Source of the DNA: Ghiorsea sp. | Lineage (GTDB): Bacteria > Pseudomonadota > Zetaproteobacteria > Mariprofundales > Mariprofundaceae | Length of the DNA stretch: 47,553 bases | Assembly: GCA_030949605.1 (NCBI GenBank) | Contig: JAUZSH010000038.1 | Coordinates: forward strand, 1 to 47,553 | Reading direction: 5' to 3' | Shown here: positions 9,608 through 17,124 of the stretch, piece by piece | How positions within the stretch are numbered: the stretch's first letter is position 1 | Layout of the letters: each line of letters begins with the position of its first letter | The notes under the pieces: model-generated | What the model saw: only the letters and a program-made list of their open reading frames with translations | Databases searched by the model: none | Told to the model about the DNA's origin: nothing | Translations under genes and position numbers: made by a program

Positions 9608-10756
9608 TTAAAGGGTATGCAAGCGATCAAAGCGTGGTGAAACAAGGTTTTGGCTGTTGTCTTGATTCAAGCCCTTGACCTGAATCAAGAGTTTAAACGA
9701 TTCACCCATGCCATTGGGTAGCATCAAGCGTTTGGCGTTGGTGATTTGTGCAAAATTTTCCATGTTTGGATTGGCAGCAAGGGTTTGCATCTGTGTTTGA
9801 ATAAGTTGTGTTTGCGCCAACCATGCGCCTTGCGTGGTGTAGGCAATGCTTTGTAAGCCCACAGATTCCCCTGCTTGCTGGAGCGCGCTAAAGTCAACAT
9901 GAGCTGTCATATCGCAAACACCAGGTGAAAGCTTGAGTACATCTTCCACCACTTGATGTTGATAATGTCCCATCAGTGTGCCTTCCATGCGTTGCTGACG
10001 ATAATACTCTTGCTGTGTATAGCCATAATCAACGGTTAAAATAACGGCACGTTGACATATATCAGCAATAGCTTGCTGCCATGATTGCAAGTGTGGATTG
10101 AATTCACTGCAGTATCCATCGGGCCATTGCTCTTGAATATGTGCAGCAACGGGTATATTAACGGCTTCTAAAGCTAGCCAAACAAATTGATGGTCAATCC
10201 AATCCACACCACGTTCCATATTTTTCCCTTGTTGGTGAATAAATGCCTGCACGGGAAAGGCATCAGGCAGTTCATTGCTCAACATCACCAGATTTTCAAT
10301 GGGGGGAACACTTGGTAAATCAGGGTAAGTTTGTACTGAGAGTCCATGTTTCTCATAACTGTTTTGTTGCCGTTGGCGCAGTTGTTCACTGATTTCTATG
10401 CTGATGAGATGAGGGGGGGTGACTCCCAATATCTCCAGTTGCTTCAATATTTGACACAATAAGTTCCCATTACCGCCACCTTGTTCGAGTAATGTCCATT
10501 GCTGCGGTTGACCAAGGGTATGCCAAGCTTTGATAATGGTATCCGCAAAACCCATAGCCAACCAATCGCCCATTGCTGAGGCAGTTGTGAAATCCCCTTT
10601 TGCACCAAATATTTTTTTGCTTTCGTAATACCCTAGTTTGGGCTGATAAAGGGCAGCTTGCATCCAATCGTGAAATGAAATTGCACCACCATTGGTTTGC
10701 ATCATATGAAGAATATGCTCTGTGAGTGCGTAAAGGCGTTGATGTTCATTGTTCAT
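9608..10756 (-). CDS. SAM-dependent methyltransferase, MidA/NDUFAF7 family (COG1565)
   Basis: A 382-aa class I methyltransferase. The family N-terminus is recognisable (ISFHDWMQAALYQPKLGYY, then GAKGDFTTA). The SAM-binding loop LLEQGGGNGNLL, the LSNELPDAFPVQ segment and the late LTVDYGYTQQEYY motif follow. The mitochondrial relative methylates an arginine in a complex I subunit; the bacterial target is not established. It is transcribed divergently from fbp across an 82-bp spacer. Only a weak ribosome binding site precedes the ATG. The family assignment is firm, the substrate unknown. Confidence 0.88.
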   Translation of the reverse strand: MNNEHQRLYALTEHILHMMQTNGGAISFHDWMQAALYQPKLGYYESKKIFGAKGDFTTASAMGDWLAMGFADTIIKAWHTLGQPQQWTLLEQGGGNGNLLCQILKQLEILGVTPPHLISIEISEQLRQRQQNSYEKHGLSVQTYPDLPSVPPIENLVMLSNELPDAFPVQAFIHQQGKNMERGVDWIDHQFVWLALEAVNIPVAAHIQEQWPDGYCSEFNPHLQSWQQAIADICQRAVILTVDYGYTQQEYYRQQRMEGTLMGHYQHQVVEDVLKLSPGVCDMTAHVDFSALQQAGESVGLQSIAYTTQGAWLAQTQLIQTQMQTLAANPNMENFAQITNAKRLMLPNGMGESFKLLIQVKGLNQDNSQNLVSPRFDRLHTL

Positions 10757-10838
10757 GGTAATATTCTCGCTACTGGGCTATGCTGCGGCGCATAAATTTT
10801 CGAATTTATTTTAATCTGTTTCAGAGGGGAACTGTAAT

Positions 10839-11789
10839 ATGCCAACAACACTTAGTCGAATTGCAAAAGAAGGCGAGCATGGACATAACATGATGCCGAT
10901 TATCCAAGGCGTGGGCCGGGCGGCAATTGAAATTGCTGCTTTATTGCGTGGCGCAGTGTTTCGTGGAGCATTGGGAGCAGCGGGTTCTGAAAATATTCAA
11001 GGTGAAGAGCAACAGGTGCTAGATGTATTATCTGATGATATTTTCTTGGAAGAAATGCGCGCTACGGGTTTTATTTGTGCCGTGGGTTCGGAAGAGCAAG
11101 AAGAATTGTTGGTGATTGAAGAATATCAAGATGCTGATTATTTGGTGTTGGTTGACCCACTTGATGGTTCATCCAACTTGGATGTTGATGGCCCAGTGGG
11201 TACGATCTTCTCGGTAGTCAAACGCAAAACTGCCAATTCAGAACGCCCGCATGTATCTGACACACTGCAAGCTGGTTCTGAAGTGATTGCAGCAGGTTAT
11301 GTGCTTTATGGTCCGTCAACGATGCTTGTATATTCAGTGGGCGATGGCACACACGGTTTTACATTCAATCCTGCATCTGCGCGTTTTGAACTTAGCCATG
11401 ATAATATTCGCATCCCAGAAACAGGTGGTTATTATTCAGTGAATGAATCCAATGCTGATCAATGGTCGGACAATATGGGTGAAAAGCTTGAAAAGCTTAA
11501 ATCTGACACGGGTTTGGGTATGCGTTATGTGGGTGCGATGGTGGCTGATGTTCACCGCACATTACTTAAAGGTGGTGTATTTTTATACCCTGCAGATAGT
11601 AAAAATACCACGGGGAAACTTCGCTTGTTGTATGAAGCGATTCCTATGGGCTTTGTGATGGAGCAAGCGGGTGGTAAGTCGATGAGTAAGGATATGCTTG
11701 TGTCTGAAGTGCAGCCTGAAGCGTTGCACCAACGTGTGCCAGTGTATCTAGGCTCGAAAACCTATGTTGACGGTTTGTTGAAAGGTTGA
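10839..11789 (+). CDS. fbp: Fructose-1,6-bisphosphatase class I
   Basis: A 316-aa enzyme that hydrolyses fructose 1,6-bisphosphate to fructose 6-phosphate in gluconeogenesis or the Calvin cycle. The metal-binding signature VDPLDGSSNLDVDGPVGTIF is present, as are the upstream acidic metal ligands (GSEEQEE) and the C-terminal substrate region around LRLLYEAIPMGFVMEQAGGK. The length is normal. The ATG at 10839 follows AGAGGGGA. It is divergent from the MidA-like gene and 108 bp ahead of the uracil-DNA glycosylase gene. In an autotroph this enzyme would serve carbon fixation, but the window has no other Calvin-cycle gene. Confidence 0.96.
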   Translation: MPTTLSRIAKEGEHGHNMMPIIQGVGRAAIEIAALLRGAVFRGALGAAGSENIQGEEQQVLDVLSDDIFLEEMRATGFICAVGSEEQEELLVIEEYQDADYLVLVDPLDGSSNLDVDGPVGTIFSVVKRKTANSERPHVSDTLQAGSEVIAAGYVLYGPSTMLVYSVGDGTHGFTFNPASARFELSHDNIRIPETGGYYSVNESNADQWSDNMGEKLEKLKSDTGLGMRYVGAMVADVHRTLLKGGVFLYPADSKNTTGKLRLLYEAIPMGFVMEQAGGKSMSKDMLVSEVQPEALHQRVPVYLGSKTYVDGLLKG

Positions 11790-11897
11790 GCCTAAAATGT
11801 CTGATTGCAGCGCCTCTCACTTTTGTAGCCGCGCTGCTGCAGTTTCAAGTTCTATCCTTGCACTCAAGCATTTTATATCGCAATAAGGTTTTTTCTG

Positions 11898-12683
11898 ATG
11901 GAAAGTGATTTTCAAAGTGTATATTTAAAAGAAATCGGCGTAATAACGCCGATTTCTGCGTTTGTGGGTATGGGTCAACAAGACGTAGTCGTTGAAACGC
12001 AGGCTGTTGAGCAAAAGAAAATATGCGCAAAAGCTGAAGCACCTCCCTCAATACCTGTTGTAGGTGTTGTTGAATCCGAAAAAGCACCTCAAAAAGAAAA
12101 TAGAGCTGCACCCGTGGTCGTATCCAATGGTGATCACTGGGCTGTTTTAAAGGCGAAAGCTGAAGCATGTAAGGCATGTGAACTGGTGGAATCACGCAAC
12201 CAATTGGTGTTTGGTGATGGCAATGAAAATGCAGATCTCGTGTTTGTTGGCGAAGCACCCAATCGGGATGAAGATTTGGCGGGGAAAACTTTTGTGGGTG
12301 CTAGCGGTGAATTATTTCAAGGTATGTTGGCATCCATTGGTTTGAATCGAAATGACGTATATTTGTTGCATGGTGTCAAATGCCGTCCACAGCATAATCG
12401 AGCGCCCAAACCTGATGAATTTTCTGCATGTGAATCACTGTTAAGCGCACAGTTGGATAAAATTCAGCCTAAAATGATATGTTTATTGGGGCGAGTGGTA
12501 GCGCAAACGATGCTTAAAACAGAAGCATCATTGGCTGAACTCAGAGCAGGGCAATTTACCTATCGGGGGATTCCTGTGTTGGTCATTGATCACCCATCTT
12601 ACCTATTACGAGCGCAACAAAACAAAAGTAGGGCATGGCAAGACCTGCTGCATCTTCAATCTTTTTTCCAAGTGCTTCACTAA
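11898..12683 (+). CDS. Uracil-DNA glycosylase, family 4 (Fe-S) type
   Basis: A 261-aa protein. The C-terminal 180 residues form a family 4 uracil-DNA glycosylase that removes uracil from deaminated DNA. Four cysteines suited to a 4Fe-4S cluster are present (CKAC, then VKCRP and SACESL). Active-site motifs are GEAPNRDEDLAGKTFVG and the C-terminal HPSYLLR. The usual GEAPG reads GEAPN here. The first 85 residues are a low-complexity, Glu/Val/Pro/Ala-rich extension of unknown function. It ends 44 bp before the tmRNA gene. The family call is good; activity is likely but the motif substitution deserves a test. Confidence 0.88.
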   Translation: MESDFQSVYLKEIGVITPISAFVGMGQQDVVVETQAVEQKKICAKAEAPPSIPVVGVVESEKAPQKENRAAPVVVSNGDHWAVLKAKAEACKACELVESRNQLVFGDGNENADLVFVGEAPNRDEDLAGKTFVGASGELFQGMLASIGLNRNDVYLLHGVKCRPQHNRAPKPDEFSACESLLSAQLDKIQPKMICLLGRVVAQTMLKTEASLAELRAGQFTYRGIPVLVIDHPSYLLRAQQNKSRAWQDLLHLQSFFQVLH

Positions 12684-12727
12684 TCGTTGCAGTCATCTTC
12701 AAGGCGTGTAGCTTTGCACGCTCACAC

Positions 12728-13077
12728 GGGGGCGACATGGTTTCGACAGAGATTCTGAACCCTTTGGTGCATGTCGGGTAGGTACGCCCGTTATCCAGGC
12801 CAAAACAATAGTCGCAAACGACGAAACAGAACTAGCTTACGCTGCGTAAGTTACCCCGCTCTTGAGTTGCTCATTGCTTGAGAATCCGGGGTCAAATAAA
12901 TGAGATCGCCATTCTGGAAGTGTAGACCCGTGCTACCAGAGGTTAACTAGTAACGAGACGACCTATTGAAGCCCTTGTCCGTTAGGTTTTCAGTAGGTGC
13001 TATTATAACGGAATAAACATGTAGAGCCTTTGGCTGATGGTTTTTGGACGCGGGTTCGAATCCCGCCGCCTCCACCA
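12728..13077 (+). ncRNA. ssrA: tmRNA (one-piece)
   Basis: 350 nt. The 5' GGGGGCG pairs with 3' CGCCTCC before A-CCA to form the tRNA-like acceptor, and the T-arm GGTTCGAATCC is present. The resume reading frame at 12814-12849 encodes the proteolysis tag ANDETELAYAA followed by TAA. The tag ends in YAA rather than the common LAA, still an Ala-Ala degron for ClpXP, whose genes are at the left of the window. TTGCAG (12687) and TAGCTT (12709) form a possible promoter. The 3' end is the insertion point of the neighbouring mobile element. Confidence 0.97.
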
Positions 13078-13140
13078 ATACGCAAGATGAGAAAGACCGA
13101 TAAGAGCCTGTAAGCCTAGTGTTTGCAGGCTTTTTTCTTG
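13074..13140 (+). other. attL-like direct repeat at the tmRNA 3' end
   Basis: A 67-bp segment starting at the final ACCA of tmRNA is repeated at 16007-16073 with a single mismatch (A13080 versus G16013). Weaker similarity continues about 60 bp further in both copies. The pair brackets an integrase gene, so they are best read as the left and right attachment sites of an integrated element. Confidence 0.8.
13105..13136 (+). terminator. tmRNA terminator (inside the left att repeat)
   Basis: Stem agcctgtaa with tttgcaggct, then six Ts, 28 nt after the tmRNA 3' end. The identical terminator is carried in the right att repeat. Confidence 0.8.
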
Positions 13141-13190
13141 CTTTGTTGTTTGTAGTCGTCCTATACTATCCGACAGAAACCGAGAAAAAA

Positions 13191-13249
13191 GACGGTATAA
13201 AAGACGGTATAAATCAAAAAGTCGGGCAATGCTTCTAATTTATACCGTC
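13191..13249 (+). repeat. gacggtata repeats next to attL
   Basis: Two direct copies of gacggtata (13191-13199, 13203-13211) and one inverted copy (13241-13249). The second and third form a 12-bp perfect inverted repeat gacggtataaat/atttataccgtc. It lies between the att repeat and the integrase start, a likely place for integrase arm sites or an operator. This role is inferred from position only. Confidence 0.55.
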
Positions 13250-13298
13250 AAAATCAGCGCAAAGCGTTGTGCTATATATGATTAGGTGGGTATGTACT

Positions 13299-14524
13299 AT
13301 GTTGACTGATGCAAAGGTGAAAGCAGCCAAGTTGGATGAAGGCAAAGGACAGAAAAAGTTATCTGATAGCCACGGTTTATACTTGTTGGTAAATAAATCG
13401 GGTAAGTATTGGCGTTTTGACTACCGTTATGCAGGAAAGCGAAAAACCTTATCTATTGGCACTTATCCCGAAACCAAGCTAAAGAAAGCGAGAGATGCAC
13501 GGGATAGTGCAAAAAAGATGCTTGGAAAGTATATTGACCCTAATCAAGCCAAGCAAAACGCCAAACAAAAGCAGTTTGAAAAAACAAAAGCCGATACATT
13601 CGAAAGCGTAGCTATGGAGTGGTTAGCAAAACATAAGGCGAAGTGGGTAGAAAGCACTTACAATGGGCATCAGGTTCGATTAGCTAAACATATTTTACCA
13701 TGGCTTGGTAGCTTGCCTATCCAAGATATTAAGCCGTTTGATGTATTATCCGTTTGCTTGAAGATTGAGAAAAAAGGTCATGCTGAACTAGCCCGCCGTG
13801 TTTTGAATATATGCAGCCAAGTTTTTAGGTATGGGGTGGCATCATGCAGGGTTGAAAGTGACCCGACCCGTGACCTTAAAGGCGCACTAGCCCCCACGGT
13901 AACTAAAAATAGAGCAAGGCTAACCGACCCAAAAGAGGTTGGCGCACTGATGCGAGCAATTCAAGGTTTTACTGGCACACATGTTGTGGCTTGTGCCTTA
14001 CAACTTAGCCCGTATGTGTTTTTGAGACCAGGTGAACTTCGCAAGCTTGAATGGCGTTTTATTGACTTTGAAGCGATGCAAATTGTTATCCCAGCCGAAA
14101 ACATGAAAATGAAGCAAAAGCATGTTGTGCCTTTAGCCAAGCAAGCCGTGGCAATCCTCAAAGATGTACAAGCTTTAACAGGGCAAGGCAAGTATGTGTT
14201 TCATGGTGCAAGGGCAACAAAACAAGCCGCCCCATGAGTGAAAACACGATTAACGCCTGCTTACAACGCCTTAGCTACAGCACAACGCACGACCATTGCG
14301 CCCATGGTTTCAGGGGCATGGCTTCCACCCTACTTTACGAGCTAGGCTATAGAAGCGACTTAGTGGAGCGGCAACTAGCCCACAGCGAGCGCAACCAAGT
14401 CAAAGCAGCTTACAACCATGCAGAGTATTTAGACAAGCGCAAAGCCATGATGCAGCAATGGGCAGACTATTTGGACGCTTTAAGGGATGGTGTAAAAGTG
14501 ATACCAATTAAACACTATGGATAA
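13299..14524 (+). pseudogene. P4-type tyrosine recombinase (integrase), frame broken at about 14232
   Basis: Together the two frames make a full-length integrase of about 408 aa. The N-terminal DUF4102 arm-binding domain (LSDSHGLYLLVNKSGKYWRFDYRY) and core-binding domain are followed by the catalytic domain: Arg in LRPGELR, His-x-x-Arg in HGFRGMAST, His in QLAHSE and the Tyr nucleophile in AAYNHAEYL. The break separates the first Arg from the others. One base added to the C4 run before ATGAGTGAA rejoins the frames. The two ORFs also overlap as ATGA, so a coupled split gene cannot be excluded. The ATG at 13299 follows AGGTGGG. Position beside tmRNA is classic for this integrase type. Confidence 0.88.
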
Positions 14525-15062
14525 GCTTACAACAGATGATTTTGTAAAACGGGAGCTTGCAAAGCTATCTAGTTATAGGTACACCGTGGATGAATATCTA
14601 GCATGGTGTATTGACAGCGTAAAAGAAGGTAGCGACCCATGGGAGATATTTCAAAACCTTCAAGCTGATATTGAATGGGAGGTTTTAAACAAACTTGCCC
14701 AATATTTTGTAGATAATCAACTCTATGAAAAAGGCTATGCGCTACCTAGAAGGCTTCAACAGTGGCTTTTAGAGCAAGCCACAGGTGCAAGAAAGCCACG
14801 CCAATTAAAGGAAGACTTCAAGACCAGAAATAAGCTTTTCTTTGATATACTTGCAACATTAAAACAAGACTACAAGATGCCTATTACTATCAGAGGTATT
14901 GAGAGTGTTGAGGATAATATTGGGGATGATGACCACCATTCTTGCGGCTGCGCTCTTTTAGCAAAACATACAGGACTTTCACATAATCAAGTGAAAGATA
15001 TTTATGATAAGGCTTCCAAACTTGAAAAGTATTTCATAAAAAACGATTCACGCATGACCTAA
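14517..15062 (+). CDS. Hypothetical protein of the integrated element
   Basis: A 181-aa protein I do not recognise. It is acidic and helical in its first half (repeated Trp/Tyr-rich segments such as DEYLAWCIDSV and DPWEIFQNLQADIEWEV). A central basic patch is GARKPRQLKEDFKTRNK. The C-terminal half contains DDDHHSCGCALLAKHTGLSHNQVKDIYDKASK, which reads like a helix-turn-helix preceded by a His/Cys cluster. The start overlaps the integrase end by 8 nt and lacks a clear ribosome binding site, suggesting translational coupling. Its place after the integrase in a small island suggests a role in replication or regulation of the element, but that is a guess. Confidence 0.7.
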   Translation: MDKLTTDDFVKRELAKLSSYRYTVDEYLAWCIDSVKEGSDPWEIFQNLQADIEWEVLNKLAQYFVDNQLYEKGYALPRRLQQWLLEQATGARKPRQLKEDFKTRNKLFFDILATLKQDYKMPITIRGIESVEDNIGDDDHHSCGCALLAKHTGLSHNQVKDIYDKASKLEKYFIKNDSRMT

Positions 15063-15171
15063 ATAATACCTGTATGGGTTGATAGTCTCGCTTATCAGCC
15101 CATGTGCTACACAATGTGTTTATTCGTACTGTTCGTACTTCAAAGCCCAACACGGGCATAAGGAGTACAAC

Positions 15172-15519
15172 ATGGACTATATAACGCAATTACCCGAAAC
15201 AGGGTTTCTCAGACTTCCACAAGTTTTAGAATTTATACCCGTAAGCAAGACCGCATGGTTTGAAGGCATTGCCAATGGTATATACCCTGCACCTGTAAAG
15301 CTTGGCAAACGAATATCCGCTTGGAAAGTCGAGGATATTCGCAATCTAATCGCAGAGCTTGGTGGGATACCAATGTGTAATTCAATCAAGCGCATGAAAG
15401 TAGTAAGCAACCTTCAAAAGACTCTTGATACTTTAAATAAGTTAGAGCTGCTAATTGAAAAACTAAATACGGGTGAAATCAAAGCAAGTGAACTTGTGCC
15501 TTGTGAGCAAGGGGGGTGA
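15172..15519 (+). CDS. AlpA-family DNA-binding protein
   Basis: A 115-aa protein with the MerR-like excisionase fold of the AlpA family. It shows GFLRLPQVLEFIPVSKTAWF, then GIYPAPVKLGKRISAWKVEDI, matching the first-helix and wing pattern of AlpA regulators. In P4-like satellites AlpA activates integrase expression or acts as an excision factor. The frame is open from 15079, but the ATG at 15172 has AAGGAG 6 nt upstream and starts the conserved domain directly. A C-terminal helical tail of about 45 residues has no identified role. It precedes the next HTH gene by 3 bp. Confidence 0.85.
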   Translation: MDYITQLPETGFLRLPQVLEFIPVSKTAWFEGIANGIYPAPVKLGKRISAWKVEDIRNLIAELGGIPMCNSIKRMKVVSNLQKTLDTLNKLELLIEKLNTGEIKASELVPCEQGG

Positions 15520-15522
15520 AGC

Positions 15523-15765
15523 ATGAAATATGCAATGAGTGCAGAACCCCAACGCAACAAGCTTTTGAGATATATCCGAGACCATGGAAGCGTAAATACA
15601 TTTCAAGACCGTGAAATCGGCTGCATGTCACCTCCACCACGGGTGGGGGAGCTTAAAGCGTTAGGGTATAATATCGTAGCCAATTATATGACCATTGAAG
15701 ATAAGGACGGTGTAAAGCATAAAGGCGTTGCCGTTTACACATTGGACGGTGGCAAGCATGAGTAA
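15523..15765 (+). CDS. Small winged-helix/HTH protein of the element
   Basis: An 80-aa protein resembling phage HTH_39-type domains. The pattern is: start helix (QRNKLLRYIRDHGSVNTFQDRE), recognition region MSPPPRVGELKALGYNI, then a wing strand ending in VAVYTL. Such proteins are common beside Rha or AlpA genes in prophages and satellites. A GGGGGGTGA stretch precedes the ATG at 15523. Its stop overlaps the start of the next ORF, so the genes from integrase to the right att site look like one transcription unit. Confidence 0.75.
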   Translation: MKYAMSAEPQRNKLLRYIRDHGSVNTFQDREIGCMSPPPRVGELKALGYNIVANYMTIEDKDGVKHKGVAVYTLDGGKHE

Positions 15766-16036
15766 ACCACCCAAAGAAAAAGCGACCCTCCGCCAAGATA
15801 AGCCGCTTTATCAAACCACTAGCCGCAGGCCTAACATTGAACAAGCGAGGGCACACCTTTTGGGGGTGTGCCTGCTTGATGTGAGTTACACCGTCTATTT
15901 ATCAGAGAAAGACCTGCACCATGAATATGACAGGCTTACTTGCGCCATGATAAGCCAAGGCATGGGCATAGAAGCGATTGCAACCCACTTAGAAGCCTAC
16001 GGGCTAACCAATGCGCAAGATGAGAAAGACCGATAA
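15758..16036 (+). CDS. Hypothetical protein ending inside the right att repeat
   Basis: A 92-aa protein of unknown function. The first 30 residues are basic (MSKPPKEKATLRQDKPLYQ). The rest is a helical segment with ARAHLLGVCLLDVSYTV and ISQGMGIEAIATHLEAYGL. The start ATG overlaps the previous stop (gcATGAGTAA), so it is coupled. Its final ten codons (N-A-Q-D-E-K-D-R and neighbours) and stop lie within the 67-bp att repeat. The C-terminus therefore depends on integration, and in the excised circle the repeat would still supply the same residues. Confidence 0.65.
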   Translation: MSKPPKEKATLRQDKPLYQTTSRRPNIEQARAHLLGVCLLDVSYTVYLSEKDLHHEYDRLTCAMISQGMGIEAIATHLEAYGLTNAQDEKDR

Positions 16037-16073
16037 GAGCCTGTAAGCCTAGTGTTTGCAGGCTTTTTTCTTG
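16007..16073 (+). other. attR-like direct repeat
   Basis: The right copy of the 67-bp repeat, one mismatch from 13074-13140. The integrated segment between the repeats is about 2.9 kb. A weaker match continues to about 16134, where MITE copy 2 is inserted. Confidence 0.8.
16038..16069 (+). terminator. Duplicated tmRNA-type terminator in attR
   Basis: The same stem-loop plus six Ts as at 13105-13136. Here it starts just after the stop of the last island gene, so the att repeat gives the island its own terminator. Confidence 0.75.
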
Positions 16074-16134
16074 TATTATTGTTTGTTGTTGCCCTATACT
16101 TCCTAGCAGGAACCTAGAAAAAAGGGCGTATATA

Positions 16135-16408
16135 CTTACATTGAGCGGGTATCTTTTTTTTTAAAAAATGATTTAAAATTGATGTCGGATGATGTTTGTT
16201 CTCAAAATATTGAATAAAAACAGCCTTTTATGACCGAATCATTTAGCCATTTAATGAAAATTACGGTATCGATTTTCAACTTTTTGCTTAAGTTGGTTGT
16301 AGATTGAAATTCGTAGGATAATCAGAATCGTGATGTATATCCTTATCTCATTGATTTATAAGGATAAAATAACCAAGAAAATGATAAAACATACCCGCTC
16401 AATGTAAG
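16135..16408 (+). mobile_element. MITE-like element, copy 2 (274 bp)
   Basis: Nearly identical to 9116-9387, differing by a 2-base longer A run and a few substitutions. It has the same 17-bp terminal inverted repeats and is flanked by TATATA duplications (16129-16134, 16409-16414). It was inserted at the edge of the right att region, after the island arrived or was duplicated. Confidence 0.87.
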
Positions 16409-16416
16409 TATATAGT

Positions 16417-16579
16417 GAGCCACTTGCAAAACTCATGAGCGGCGATTAACTTCCCCACTTTGAGTGCGTTTTTAGGCTGGAATTTCGGTGTATGGAACCA
16501 CCATGCCCCTCATTTCAGCCTAAAAAACGCACTCAAAGTGGGATTGCCACTCATCCACCCAGAGTTTTACAAGTGGCTC
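16417..16579 (+). repeat. Inverted-repeat element, second family, copy 1 (163 bp)
   Basis: Termini gagccacttgcaaaactc and gagttttacaagtggctc are inverted repeats with one mismatch. Inside, a near-perfect 26-bp hairpin arm (cccactttgagtgcgttttt and its complement) flanks a 40-nt loop. A shortened copy lies at 37068-37188. No transposase is present; the short ORF crossing it is not coding. Confidence 0.8.
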
Positions 16580-16610
16580 ATAGTCATTCAGGAATTGACT
16601 TGCCGATATT

Positions 16611-16715
16611 GCGTCATCCTCGCGATCAGGTGAATTGCGAAGCAAGAGAGTATCCCCTGGGGGAAGGCGGGGATCCATATTTTTTTAAGATATAAGCTTG
16701 GGTGGATGCCCGATA
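16611..16715 (+). repeat. Degenerate intergenic palindromic repeat
   Basis: Contains gtcatcctcgcg, gcggggatccat and ggatgcccgataaaag, fragments typical of bacterial palindromic intergenic repeats with complementary ends. The whole 16580-16826 interval has no convincing ORF. It ends with the ribosome binding site aaaggaaag of the next gene. Confidence 0.4.
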
Positions 16716-17124
16716 AAAGAACTCGACCATGGCGGTAAATCAATTCATGATTCACTATATTAGTCGCGTTAATCGGATCCTCGCCTTGAACGCGACCGTT
16801 ATATTTTAAAAGGAAAGTGATATTTTATGTCTGATATTGAGAATGAAAAACTTGCGATTCTTATTGATGCCGATAATGCTCAAGCGGCAATTTGTAGTGA
16901 ATTATTTGCTGAAATAGCAAAGTATGGAACCGCGAATGTAAAGCGAGCATACGGAGATTGGACGACTACGAATTTAAAAAGCTGGAAAGATTATTTACAT
17001 AAACATGCAATTCAACCTATTCAACAGTTTAGTTACACCACTGGGAAAAATTCGACTGATTCATCAATGATTATCGATGCTATGGATTTACTTCATAATC
17101 AGAAACTAGATGGATTTTGTATCA

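Noticed and set aside
13074-16073. The island as a prophage
   Set aside because: Only an integrase and small regulatory-type genes are present; no capsid, terminase, portal or replication gene.
16492-16695. A 67-aa ORF on the plus strand
   Set aside because: It runs through the hairpin arm of the inverted-repeat element and a palindromic repeat; no ribosome binding site and no protein-like composition.
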